This document shows positions 1 through 7,145 of a stretch of DNA of 30,361 nucleotides, one piece after another. How positions within the stretch are numbered: the first letter of the stretch is position 1; each line of letters starts with the position of its first letter. The translations under genes and the position numbers were made by a program. The DNA is from a virus: the IMG/VR virus record IMGVR_UViG_3300009164_002721, positions 1 to 30,361 of that record; one strand, given 5' to 3'. Under the pieces are notes generated by a model that ran no database searches, had not been told where the DNA came from, and was given only the letters and a program-made list of their open reading frames with translations.

Positions 1-107
1 AAAATAGGTGCCAAGATTATGCCTTGTATAAGTTTATATCGCTGTTCCGCTTCTTTCTCTTTAGATCTCTGGCGTTCAACTTCTATTTGTCTTTGAGTTG
101 AATACAT
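1..107 (-). CDS. Partial small hypothetical protein (N-terminus only)
   Basis: The reading frame begins at the ATG at 107-105 and is still open at the left edge, giving the first 35 residues (MYSTQRQIEVERQRS...). A strong ribosome binding site, AGGAGG, lies about ten bases upstream, which supports the start. The visible part is a charged, Gln/Glu/Lys/Arg-rich stretch likely to be helical, followed by a hydrophobic run (LIQGIILAPI) that may begin a membrane segment. It is the last visible gene of the curli-type transcription unit and follows the zinc-finger mini-protein by 20 bases. No family is recognised and the function is unknown. Confidence 0.6.
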   Translation of the reverse strand, partial: MYSTQRQIEVERQRSKEKEAEQRYKLIQGIILAPI

Positions 108-127
108 ATAATTTGTCCTCCTGGCAA

Positions 128-271
128 TTATTTATCCTGTGGAATCAATCCATACCAGTGTCTACGGCAAGTAAGCATATAACGTATATTATCACCCTTT
201 TTAGATAATATAGAAGCACCTTGCTTACAATCGGGTACCTTACATACTGGTTGTGTATTTGTTGGAGTCAT
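128..271 (-). CDS. 47-aa putative zinc-binding mini-protein
   Basis: This is a short frame of 47 codons starting at the ATG at 271-269, one base after the stop of the upstream curlin-repeat gene (TAA-T-ATG), so translation is probably coupled. The protein has two Cys/His pairs, C10-x4-C15 and C35-x2-H38, separated by about 20 residues. That pattern fits a single zinc finger or ribbon like the ones at the edge of HNH nucleases, but no catalytic HNH core is present. It lacks a signal peptide, unlike its upstream neighbours, so it should stay in the cytoplasm. The role is unknown; a small regulatory or nucleic-acid-binding protein is one possibility. Confidence 0.6.
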   Translation of the reverse strand: MTPTNTQPVCKVPDCKQGASILSKKGDNIRYMLTCRRHWYGLIPQDK

Positions 272-272
272 A

Positions 273-860
273 TTAAAATTTAGTATAGGACCAACCAGAG
301 CCGCAGGGATTACATTGAATATTCATACCACCTTGGTCAGGTGTTGTTGGATTAGTTTGATTAATAGTAACTCCTGCACCAATTGCACCATTGAATTGTA
401 AATCAAATCGTTTATCGGCACCTACTCCACCGGTTTGTGTAGATGTCACAGTGTTACCGTTGTTAGTTGCATTATTAGGATTGGTAATATTTAATATATG
501 GCTGCCGGCGCCTTGTTGTGTTAAATTAACGTTGTTGCCTGACCCGATCATATTTTGTATGGCTGCGGTATGATTACCAGTACCGTCTTGTTGAATGGAA
601 AATGTATTATTAATTCCAGATTTAAGTTCTATGCCTGCTGTTTTATTATTACCTTGCTGTGATATACTAAAGGTATTATAATCAACCGCACTACTTGTGC
701 CTGCTATAACATTGGCAGTATTGCCACTACCATCTTGAACTATTGTAGTTGTGTTGCCGCTGCCTATTTGATCAATGATAATAGTATTGTCAGCCGCTTT
801 TACATCAGTACATCTGAACCCAGCCATAGATATAATCATCGCAACTATTAGTAATTTCAT
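273..860 (-). CDS. Curlin-repeat (CsgA/CsgB-like) secreted protein, 195 aa
   Basis: The first ~23 residues form a Sec signal peptide (LLIVAMIISMAGF, then ...VKAAD). The mature part is built of imperfect repeats of the curlin type, Q-x-G-x-G-N-x5-Q, for example DQIGSGNTTTIVQDGSGN near the N-terminus, and further QQGNN, QQDGTGN and QQGAGS units. These Gln/Asn/Gly repeats are those that form the amyloid cross-beta core of CsgA and CsgB in curli. The C-terminal ~40 residues diverge and contain two cysteines (IQCNPC). The start codon overlaps the stop of the FecR-domain gene (TAATG). A CsgG/CsgF export pair is encoded upstream, so this is likely a substrate of that pore. Whether it nucleates (CsgB role) or forms the fibre (CsgA role) cannot be told. 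Confidence 0.8.
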   Translation of the reverse strand: MKLLIVAMIISMAGFRCTDVKAADNTIIIDQIGSGNTTTIVQDGSGNTANVIAGTSSAVDYNTFSISQQGNNKTAGIELKSGINNTFSIQQDGTGNHTAAIQNMIGSGNNVNLTQQGAGSHILNITNPNNATNNGNTVTSTQTGGVGADKRFDLQFNGAIGAGVTINQTNPTTPDQGGMNIQCNPCGSGWSYTKF

Positions 861-1987
861 TATTTTTGTATCAACGTAATAACTGTTGATCCTCCGCTGT
901 TAACACGATTCTTAATTGTGTCCATTGCACCTTGTGACATGTATATAGTAGTATTCTGGGTTGTAGGAGTCGTCACGCTCATCACATTACTGCCATCATC
1001 ACGGCTTAAAGTTATTTTTGGTTCTTGTATATCAACAATAATACCAGTCAATGCATTGTAGTCAGGTAGCAATCTATTACTAGTTGTGTTTAATAAGTTT
1101 AATTGTGCTTTCATTTGAGAATCTATTATGTCAAGTATGTTAGCAAGGAAATTTTGATCAAGAAAATTACGTGCTAATTTGTCTTGATATATTTCTTTTT
1201 CTTGTTGATCCAACGCATTAGCCAACCCTTGTTCTTTAAGAAAGTCCATATCTAAGGCATTTCTCATTTCAAGTTTTGTATTTGTCTTATGTTGGTCCTG
1301 ACCGTTTATTTCTTTAGGAGGTGCAACAATTAGCATATTGTTGATTGCTCCTTCACTAAGTTTTAAAATAACAGGTGGGCTTGGTGGCATATTACGACTC
1401 TCAACTCTAGTAGCCTGGAATGGTTTGGTTAATATTACTTGACCTGCATCGCTTTCTACAGTAATTTCGCCTGTCTTACAATTAGTTTCGATGTCACTAA
1501 TAGTTCTAGTGCTACGATCATTTGGACAGCTAGGTAATAAAATAATAGTACTACGACCCAACTCATCTACTGTGGCTGTAAAATCGGTACCCCGTACACT
1601 TACTGTAGCAGTCGGTGTGTTAACTGATACAGCGTTAGGATTATTGTGAGCGATTGCACCACTAGCATATCGAACAGTTCCTAATGCCATATTCAAAGCT
1701 ACTTTGCCAGTTTTACTTTTTGGGTCGTAAACAAAGTCATCAATTACTAGCTTTGAATTTTCGTTAACCTGCACCTTTGTTTCGTCAGCAAATGTTATTC
1801 CAACCTTGCCCTGGGTCGTCCGAACTGTGTCATTCATCTCCATACCTGTGCCTTTGGCACCAGTTAATGTTTGACTTTTACGTTGTATACTTGGAGCCGC
1901 ATTTAGTTGCTCAGTTATAGTTCCAATAGCCGCGTAGCTCTGCGATGTTGCTAACAGAGCTACGATACATATTAAAAACTTAAACAT
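860..1987 (-). CDS. FecR-domain exported protein, 375 aa
   Basis: A Sec signal peptide covers residues 1-19 (LICIVALLATSQSYA). Residues ~40-150 look like a FecR domain: a segment describing activation by a threshold (GMEMNDTVRTTQGKVGITF), ADETKVQVNENSKLVIDDF, and GTVRYASG followed by TPTATVSVRGTDFTATV. In FecR-family proteins this beta domain is periplasmic and usually part of sigma/anti-sigma signalling. Here there is no N-terminal cytoplasmic anti-sigma region and no membrane helix, so classical signalling is unlikely. The C-terminal half is Asp/Gln/Asn-rich and partly helical. The gene is sandwiched between two curlin-repeat genes with 1-base gap or overlap on each side, so the product probably works with the secreted repeat proteins, perhaps as an assembly or anchoring factor (inference). 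Confidence 0.75.
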   Translation of the reverse strand: MFKFLICIVALLATSQSYAAIGTITEQLNAAPSIQRKSQTLTGAKGTGMEMNDTVRTTQGKVGITFADETKVQVNENSKLVIDDFVYDPKSKTGKVALNMALGTVRYASGAIAHNNPNAVSVNTPTATVSVRGTDFTATVDELGRSTIILLPSCPNDRSTRTISDIETNCKTGEITVESDAGQVILTKPFQATRVESRNMPPSPPVILKLSEGAINNMLIVAPPKEINGQDQHKTNTKLEMRNALDMDFLKEQGLANALDQQEKEIYQDKLARNFLDQNFLANILDIIDSQMKAQLNLLNTTSNRLLPDYNALTGIIVDIQEPKITLSRDDGSNVMSVTTPTTQNTTIYMSQGAMDTIKNRVNSGGSTVITLIQK

Positions 1988-1988
1988 A

Positions 1989-2927
1989 TTACGGAGTACG
2001 TGTAGGTAACGTTAGTAACGGTACACTCATACCTTGACTAATATTAACACTATTACCACTACCGTTAATTTTTACGTTAGCAGATTGTCCACCGTATGTT
2101 GAGCCAGACCCTTGATTAATACCAACATAGTTTGTGCTTCCAGATATACCTAAGTTAGCAGTATTACCATCACCGTTCTGTACAATTTGGATCTGGTTAT
2201 CATTTCCATTTAATGTTGAACCGCTTGCATAACCACCAACACTAGCAGTATTGCCATATCCTGCTTGTAGGACATTAAACAGGTTTCCTGTTCCGCTAGT
2301 AGTGATACCTATATCGTTAGTACCTGTTCCTGATTGATCAAGTATTGCTTGGTTCGATCCGCCTGTTCCGCTGAACATAATACTAGCTGTGTTAGTATCG
2401 CCGCGCATTTTAGACTGTACATCGTCGCCTGGCCCAGCTGTAGTGACACTTAACGTACTTCCGCTGCCTTGCACATCTGCTTTGAAGTTTGATGTGCCGC
2501 CGGTCTGTTCAACCCCAATTATAATATTACTTGCGCTACCTTGACCGCTAGCATTAACATCAATAAGTGCCGTAGATCCTTGGCCTGTTACACTATATAC
2601 AATGTCGGCAGACCTGCCAGTTGCAACTGTAGCGTTTACACCCAATGCTAGGCTGTTACCAGATCCAACTTGCGACACAGCGATATTGGTGTTCATTGCT
2701 CCGATAGTTGCCGCATCTACTCCTCGGGTACCAGGTGCTCCATTTACCACGCCCTTAACTGTATTACCTGCACCGTCTTGAGTGATATTAATTACAGCAT
2801 TATCACCTGTTTGATCGATGTAGATACTATTGTCAACAGCATAGCCCAGTGACGACATTGCAGCCATCACAAGAATTGCAATTAATTTTCTCGACAAATT
2901 GCCAACGCCTTTTAGACTTTTTTTCAT
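1989..2927 (-). CDS. Curlin-repeat (CsgA-like) secreted protein, 312 aa
   Basis: The N-terminus is a long signal peptide (basic start, then LIAILVMAAMSSLGYA, with cleavage likely before VDNSIYID). The mature protein is very rich in Gly, Ser, Asn and Thr and carries curlin-type units at both ends: DQTGDNAVINITQDGAGN near the N-terminus and QNGDGNTANLGI, QAGYGNTASV and NISQG near the C-terminus. The middle is a more degenerate G/S/T repeat. At 312 residues it is about twice the size of E. coli CsgA. It is the first gene after a 219-base gap downstream of csgG and is coupled to the FecR-domain gene (TAA-T-ATG). The probable role is an amyloid-forming extracellular subunit exported through the phage CsgG pore. 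The start has only a weak GAAG ribosome binding site. Confidence 0.8.
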   Translation of the reverse strand: MKKSLKGVGNLSRKLIAILVMAAMSSLGYAVDNSIYIDQTGDNAVINITQDGAGNTVKGVVNGAPGTRGVDAATIGAMNTNIAVSQVGSGNSLALGVNATVATGRSADIVYSVTGQGSTALIDVNASGQGSASNIIIGVEQTGGTSNFKADVQGSGSTLSVTTAGPGDDVQSKMRGDTNTASIMFSGTGGSNQAILDQSGTGTNDIGITTSGTGNLFNVLQAGYGNTASVGGYASGSTLNGNDNQIQIVQNGDGNTANLGISGSTNYVGINQGSGSTYGGQSANVKINGSGNSVNISQGMSVPLLTLPTRTP

Positions 2928-3146
2928 GCTTCAAAGAATTAGGTTGGAACATCTTGTTTGTAATTGTTTACAAACGCTTAGTTTATTCCCTAACTCCGCT
3001 CCTTGGTCATTGACCATTAATGTGTTCTCGCTACGCTCTTTCCTTTCACTCTTATTTAAAACTATTTGATGCAAAGTTAAACTCTGCTGTTATTTTTCCG
3101 TTATATACTACTGTTAAAAAAATAACACTGTTAAAAAATTTACACC
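2928..3146 (-). promoter_or_regulatory. Leader region of the curlin/FecR genes: late-type promoter and hairpin
   Basis: This 219-base gap separates csgG from the first curlin-repeat gene. A TTTAAATA octamer (3060 to 3053) resembles the T4 late promoter and would give a leader of about 120 bases. Within that leader are a perfect 8-bp hairpin (2956-2975, arms GTTTGTAA/TTACAAAC) and a possible 28-codon frame (3017 to 2931) whose TGA stops three bases before the curlin ATG. The part nearer csgG contains two near-identical T-rich repeats (TTTTTTAACAGT) around a weak hairpin, which may act as a poor terminator. The gap would allow the substrates to be expressed separately from the pore genes. Confidence 0.4.
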
Positions 3147-4370
3147 TTACTTCGCTTCATCTAAATGCTCAGTGCGAATCCATCCACCTCGCATTTCACT
3201 ATCTGTTACTTTAAACCATCCTTCACTTCCTACTTGCCTTATGTCTACTACTGTGCCTTTCTTAAACAACCACTTCTTAATACTTGTATGATCTTGTTCT
3301 GAAAATAGGTACGTATCTTCTTTTAATTTACGTTGTCCAAATAATGATCTAGCCATCGGTTGAACTATTTTTGTTTCGACTGGTTTAACTTCTACTTTCT
3401 TTTCCTCTGCCTTTACTTCTGCGGGGGCAGGGGGTAAGGTTTCTGTTTTTGTTTCGGGCACGGCTTGCGGTTGAACCACGACATCTTTCTTCTCCTCTGC
3501 TTCTTTCTTAATCTCGCTACTGATTACAGGAGCTTTCTTTTCAACTATTGGCAGATGTATTGGTACTACAGGATCTGGTTTATATTCCCATATACCTTTC
3601 TTAACACCCTCTTTAATAAGTTCAACTACTGCCATTTCAACAGCGGCTTTAGTAGCATACGTTCCAGGCTCGTTAATTGTTAATCCTGCTTCTGCTTCAA
3701 ATGCCTGTGTTCCTTGATCAAAGAATTTCAATGCTGTCATGCTGTCCGCTGTTGATAAAATAGTTTTTTGTACAGTCACAGTAGCTAATACCTTACCTGT
3801 GTTAACACTAACTGCACGTAGGCTAACTGTTACAGTATCCTGACTCCATTGTGTTTGTTTGCCAATACCAAAGATACGCATACCTGCGCCACCACTGGTA
3901 ATAGTAGAATCATATCCTACTAGTCCACCTTCCATAATAATACCGGCAAATTGCATAGGCATTAATGGCTTAGCATCTTTACCTTCATATGCTTCGCGCA
4001 TCTGTTTAATAATAGTGCGTTCTTTAACTAGATTATCAATTCCTACACGTTCTACTACATCAAACCATTGCCCTCGTCCAACACCTTGTAGTGCTTGTAT
4101 TAAGAATGTTTCAGCACCCTGTGTAACTGCGGTTGACAAACTAGCCACGTTAGCCTGTGGGCGACGTTGTCCTGTCTTGTCTGCAAAACTATACACTGCT
4201 ACGCTAACTGGTTTACCAGCTGATGGCGCAGGAATATTATCAAATTCTTTTTTGACTCCGGCACGTTGGGTTGTTAGAGTAGGGTCAACTTCATTCAAAC
4301 CGGTGCTTTGGATGACTGCACATCCACTTAACATTAAAACTATAGTAAGTGTTAGTAAAGTCTTTTTCAT
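3147..4370 (-). CDS. csgG: CsgG-family outer-membrane curli secretion pore with C-terminal SH3-like domain
   Basis: CsgG forms the nonameric outer-membrane channel that exports curli subunits. Residues 1-17 are a lipoprotein signal peptide with lipobox LSGC. The CsgG core spans ~18-270 and aligns by eye with E. coli CsgG: TGQ then LSTAV, GIDNLVKER, GLVGYDSTITSGGAG, FGIGKQTQ, VSVNTGKVLA and KGIWEYKPD. E. coli CsgG is 277 residues; this one has 407. The extra part is a Pro/Lys/Glu/Val-rich linker (~270-341) and a domain at ~345-405 (GTVVDIRQVGSEGWFKV, GGWIRTEHL) that looks like a bacterial SH3 domain, which could touch peptidoglycan. The pore-constriction residues of E. coli (Tyr51, Asn55, Phe56) are not conserved; the Phe position is Leu78. 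The start follows the csgF stop by one base (TAA-C-ATG). Confidence 0.9.
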   Translation of the reverse strand: MKKTLLTLTIVLMLSGCAVIQSTGLNEVDPTLTTQRAGVKKEFDNIPAPSAGKPVSVAVYSFADKTGQRRPQANVASLSTAVTQGAETFLIQALQGVGRGQWFDVVERVGIDNLVKERTIIKQMREAYEGKDAKPLMPMQFAGIIMEGGLVGYDSTITSGGAGMRIFGIGKQTQWSQDTVTVSLRAVSVNTGKVLATVTVQKTILSTADSMTALKFFDQGTQAFEAEAGLTINEPGTYATKAAVEMAVVELIKEGVKKGIWEYKPDPVVPIHLPIVEKKAPVISSEIKKEAEEKKDVVVQPQAVPETKTETLPPAPAEVKAEEKKVEVKPVETKIVQPMARSLFGQRKLKEDTYLFSEQDHTSIKKWLFKKGTVVDIRQVGSEGWFKVTDSEMRGGWIRTEHLDEAK

Positions 4371-4371
4371 G

Positions 4372-4818
4372 TTATTGGAACTGGAATTGGCTTAGTGGTA
4401 TTACTACCGTTGTTTGGTTTCCGGTAACATCAGTTACAGTCATCGTAACCGCAGTTCCGTCTTTACTCCAGAATATAGTGTTGCCTTCAAAGTTTAATGT
4501 TCCGCTAGTTGAGCCGCCATTGGCAAACATAGCAGTGGCTAGATTTTGACTAATTTGTGCGTAGATACGACTTTCTAAGTTGTTTAAAAACTTTGCCAAA
4601 TTTGTATTTGCCTTGTCGGCTTTGGCTTTATCTAATGCCGCTTGTACATCCTTTTCCACTTGTACTCTACGAGTAAACTCTTGGTTCTCAATTGTAAGTA
4701 CGTGAGAGCTATAACCTACACCGTTAAAAGATGGGCTTTTGAATTGATAGTCGCCAATAGGCGCTGCCGTTAAGTATGCCGGCAGAAATAGCAGTAATGT
4801 AACTACTAATTTTGACAT
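4372..4818 (-). CDS. csgF: CsgF-family curli assembly factor
   Basis: CsgF is secreted, inserts its N-terminal peptide into the CsgG barrel to form a second constriction, and links the pore to the nucleator. Residues 1-18 are a Sec signal peptide (LVVTLLLFLPAYLTA). The mature N-terminus IGDYQFKSPSFNG matches the E. coli CsgF pattern F-Q-F-R-N-P-N-F-G-G, the pore-inserting part. A helical middle (FLNNLESRIYAQISQNLA) and a C-terminal beta region (VTMTVTDVTGNQTTVVIPLSQF) also match the family. The length of 148 aa is close to the usual ~138. It is the first gene of the unit; a GTTAAATA late-type promoter and a GGGAG ribosome binding site lie just upstream. CsgE, the periplasmic adaptor, is not in the window. 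Confidence 0.88.
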   Translation of the reverse strand: MSKLVVTLLLFLPAYLTAAPIGDYQFKSPSFNGVGYSSHVLTIENQEFTRRVQVEKDVQAALDKAKADKANTNLAKFLNNLESRIYAQISQNLATAMFANGGSTSGTLNFEGNTIFWSKDGTAVTMTVTDVTGNQTTVVIPLSQFQFQ

Positions 4819-4835
4819 GGTTTCGCTCCCACTAG

Positions 4836-4843
4836 GTCTTATT
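4836..4843 (-). promoter_or_regulatory. Late-type promoter octamer GTTAAATA upstream of csgF
   Basis: The octamer reads GTTAAATA on the minus strand and differs from the T4 late consensus TATAAATA at two positions. The predicted transcript starts 5-6 bases downstream and leaves a leader of about 13 bases containing GGGAGCG before the csgF ATG. The same variant occurs upstream of the genes starting at 27783 and 28652. Confidence 0.45.
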
Positions 4844-4909
4844 AATATTTAACCCCGTGTGAGGCGAAATTAAGTTAGTGTTTAATTAACTACGTAGATT
4901 ACTAACTGA

Positions 4910-6454
4910 TTAAAAGTATTTGTAAAGTAGTTGATCAACTAGTCTAAGAGCTTCTTGAAGTTCTTTCTTCTCTTTAGTAGTCTTGGGAGTGTTGTGCTTA
5001 AATGTTACATTACCTGGTCTTTCTCTAAAATCAAGTAAGCTAGTAATGTGTATGATTCTATCATCAATCAACTTACGCATGGTATCATGATTGGCAGTAC
5101 ACGCAAATGTTAATGTAGGTATGTTCATTGTCATCAGCACATCGTGCTTGTTAACAATTTTGTAATACTCAGATGCTAACATACCAGCGGCACCTCGCAT
5201 TTCTTCAATATTTAATTCACCAGAGTCGGGGATAGTTCCAACAAATTCTTCAATTGGATCAGCCATGTCGTCACTAGGATACACTGTAGAAAACACTTGT
5301 CTAAACATGTTCTGTACAGACCCTGGATCTTTTTGGTTCATTTCTGCAAAGATAGGGTTAAGATATAATAAGTTTTTAGCGTTGATTTGTGGAATGCGCT
5401 TAATTTTTTTGCCAGTGATTGCTTCAATAGCGTTAAACATTTTTCCACCTGCTTTTTTTACATCTAATATCGCACCTAATGTAAAGTCAGTTACTGCTGA
5501 TTTTGATTTACCTTGACCAGAAGCTTTTAATTCAACTTGTCGGTCTTCGCCGTTTACTTTTACGATAATATCGCCGGGATTCGCTTTAAAAGTATCCTTA
5601 CCAATCATAACAAGCAACCATTCGCCTTGACCCGTTGATGCGCCGGTAAATGGTTGTACTGTTGATAAGTTTCTTAGGATTTTTTCATACTTTTTTGCAT
5701 CACCGCTTAAGACAGAACCTTTATCTTCGTTTGAAATGATAGCAGGTAAATCTATTAATCGATTAGCACTAGAGCATATATTAATAAAACTAAAAATTTC
5801 TTCATGATCTATGCCTTGACCTAGCAGTCCAACAAATCGATCTTGAAAAATTCCTTTAATTTCGTCCTGGCCTTCTAACTGTGGTAAACTGTTTAACGAA
5901 TCTTTTATACGCTCTTTAAATTCTTCAATCTGTTTTCCTAAAGGTTGCCCAGCTAATGCTTGCCCAGATTTAAATCCCTTACGTATACTTTCTGCTTCAA
6001 GATCACTTATCTGCTTTTCTAAGTCTGATATTTGTCCTAAAATCGGATTCATTATCACATCAGCATTTGGCAGTTTACCTATTTCGTCAAGATAGATTTT
6101 TAAAGTGTCTACAGTTTGACGTAGTTTCTCTTTAACATCTTCTTGAAGGGGTTGTTCTTCTTGAGGTTGTTGGGGTGCTATTGCTGGTTCGACTGGTTGT
6201 TGTACAGGGCCATTTGGTTGTCCTGGATACGAGTCTGTTGCATCATTATATTCTTGATCAACTTGGGGTTGCACTGGCTCTGGTTTAGGAGCCTTTTTTA
6301 AGAGCTTTTTGATGTTGTTAATAATTGAATCTAACCCACGTTTGGCCATTTGGGCGGCTTTGGGATTAACTTCAGCAGACTGCACAATAGATTGCAGATC
6401 AGAATTAACGTCGGAGTTTTCTTGGGATTCTAATAAAATGTCAATTACACGCAT
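4910..6454 (-). CDS. 514-aa phage protein with possible capsid-targeting N-terminus and nuclease-like core
   Basis: No family is recognised with certainty. The N-terminus MRVIDILLE|S resembles the capsid-targeting peptides of T4 internal proteins, which end in a (L/I)-x-E cleavage site. Residues ~55-105 are a Pro/Gln-rich linker and ~107-190 are helical with coiled-coil character. Residues ~250-345 contain GEWL (E278), GDIIVKV (D295) and VELKAS (E308, K310), an order of E, D and E-x-K that resembles a PD-(D/E)XK nuclease core. The following GKSKSAVTDF could continue such a fold. The start has no ribosome binding site, and a TATAAATA promoter ends 7 bases upstream, so the mRNA would be almost leaderless. 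A DNA-modifying or DNA-degrading protein packaged in the head is possible but unproven. Confidence 0.55.
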   Translation of the reverse strand: MRVIDILLESQENSDVNSDLQSIVQSAEVNPKAAQMAKRGLDSIINNIKKLLKKAPKPEPVQPQVDQEYNDATDSYPGQPNGPVQQPVEPAIAPQQPQEEQPLQEDVKEKLRQTVDTLKIYLDEIGKLPNADVIMNPILGQISDLEKQISDLEAESIRKGFKSGQALAGQPLGKQIEEFKERIKDSLNSLPQLEGQDEIKGIFQDRFVGLLGQGIDHEEIFSFINICSSANRLIDLPAIISNEDKGSVLSGDAKKYEKILRNLSTVQPFTGASTGQGEWLLVMIGKDTFKANPGDIIVKVNGEDRQVELKASGQGKSKSAVTDFTLGAILDVKKAGGKMFNAIEAITGKKIKRIPQINAKNLLYLNPIFAEMNQKDPGSVQNMFRQVFSTVYPSDDMADPIEEFVGTIPDSGELNIEEMRGAAGMLASEYYKIVNKHDVLMTMNIPTLTFACTANHDTMRKLIDDRIIHITSLLDFRERPGNVTFKHNTPKTTKEKKELQEALRLVDQLLYKYF

Positions 6455-6461
6455 AGTGTAA

Positions 6462-6469
6462 TATTTATA
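6462..6469 (-). promoter_or_regulatory. Perfect T4-type late promoter TATAAATA, nearly leaderless
   Basis: A perfect TATAAATA octamer lies across the stop codon of pcyX. The next gene's ATG begins 8 bases downstream, so a transcript starting 5-6 bases after the octamer would carry at most two or three bases before the ATG. No ribosome binding site is present. Confidence 0.6.
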
Positions 6470-7145
6470 CTATTTCGGGGAACAGGCATTCCTGTATGAA
6501 ATGTGTAACATCGTCCTCGCTCAGCCCTAAACTAACCATTACACGCGGTGTATGTGGGTTACATTTCTGATTTTGTGCGTAGTAATTCTGTGCGTCAGTA
6601 GTATTTTCAGCAGTATTGTTAGTTTCAGCTACTGTGCTTAGATAGTGTGCTACTGTAGTTCGTGCTAGATTTGTTATTTGTTCTAGTTCTGTTTCATCTT
6701 GTACATTGGCCGCGGCCACCATACTACCGCTAAAAATGTTAGTGGCCCACTCGGGTAAAGCACGTTCTCTGCGCCACTCTAGTTTGCTAACTTCATCGTG
6801 AAACCATTGCATCATCGGATGATCAGCATCGCCTGCTTTTGAGTAATCATGGAAACAGCCAGTAATCTTATTCTTACCAGCTATAACGTCAAAGCCGTAA
6901 ATTGGAGCAGGGTTGTGAATATGTGGAAAGATACAACAGTGCATCATCCATAGTCCTTTGCTTTCACGGGCATCTACAACATCAACGTGAGCACGACGAT
7001 AAGCGTCACTAGTCCATACACGATTAACCCAACCGGGCTGATTAAACCGATCCATGCCGGGTTCAAAGACTTCATCGCCGGTTGCATCAAAATTTTCTTC
7101 TAGTAAATGTTGTATACCTATTAAGGTATCCCAGACTTTACTCAT
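6465..7145 (-). CDS. pcyX: Ferredoxin-dependent bilin reductase, PcyX-like
   Basis: Bilin reductases of this family reduce biliverdin IXalpha with electrons from ferredoxin. The protein aligns by eye along its length with cyanobacterial PcyA: LWMMHCCIFPHIHNPAPIYG with PcyA's ILHCVMFP...MFGCDL, RALPEW with RELPEW, NYYAQNQK with NYCSKQQQ, and a C-terminal FIQECLFPEIV with YMTTVLFDLPE. The PcyA catalytic residues Glu76, His88 and Asp105 correspond to Asp55, His69 and Asp86 here. A Glu-to-Asp change at the first site and a marine phage setting next to a heme oxygenase fit PcyX, described from uncultured ocean viruses as making phycoerythrobilin. At 226 aa it is slightly shorter than PcyA. It overlaps the heme oxygenase gene by 8 bases. 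The PcyX assignment rests on memory of the family and needs a phylogeny. Confidence 0.85.
   Translation of the reverse strand: MSKVWDTLIGIQHLLEENFDATGDEVFEPGMDRFNQPGWVNRVWTSDAYRRAHVDVVDARESKGLWMMHCCIFPHIHNPAPIYGFDVIAGKNKITGCFHDYSKAGDADHPMMQWFHDEVSKLEWRRERALPEWATNIFSGSMVAAANVQDETELEQITNLARTTVAHYLSTVAETNNTAENTTDAQNYYAQNQKCNPHTPRVMVSLGLSEDDVTHFIQECLFPEIV

Noticed and set aside
2956-2975. GTTTGTAA/TTACAAAC hairpin as a terminator of csgG
   Set aside because: It is AT-rich, lies 170 bases from the csgG stop and has no T-tract; an operator or leader structure is more likely.
2931-3017. 28-codon frame ending three bases before the curlin ATG
   Set aside because: No ribosome binding site and no recognisable sequence; kept only as a remark in the leader entry.
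3859-4395. Long plus-strand open frame opposite csgG
   Set aside because: Shadow of csgG; no ribosome site or family, and the minus-strand gene is certain.
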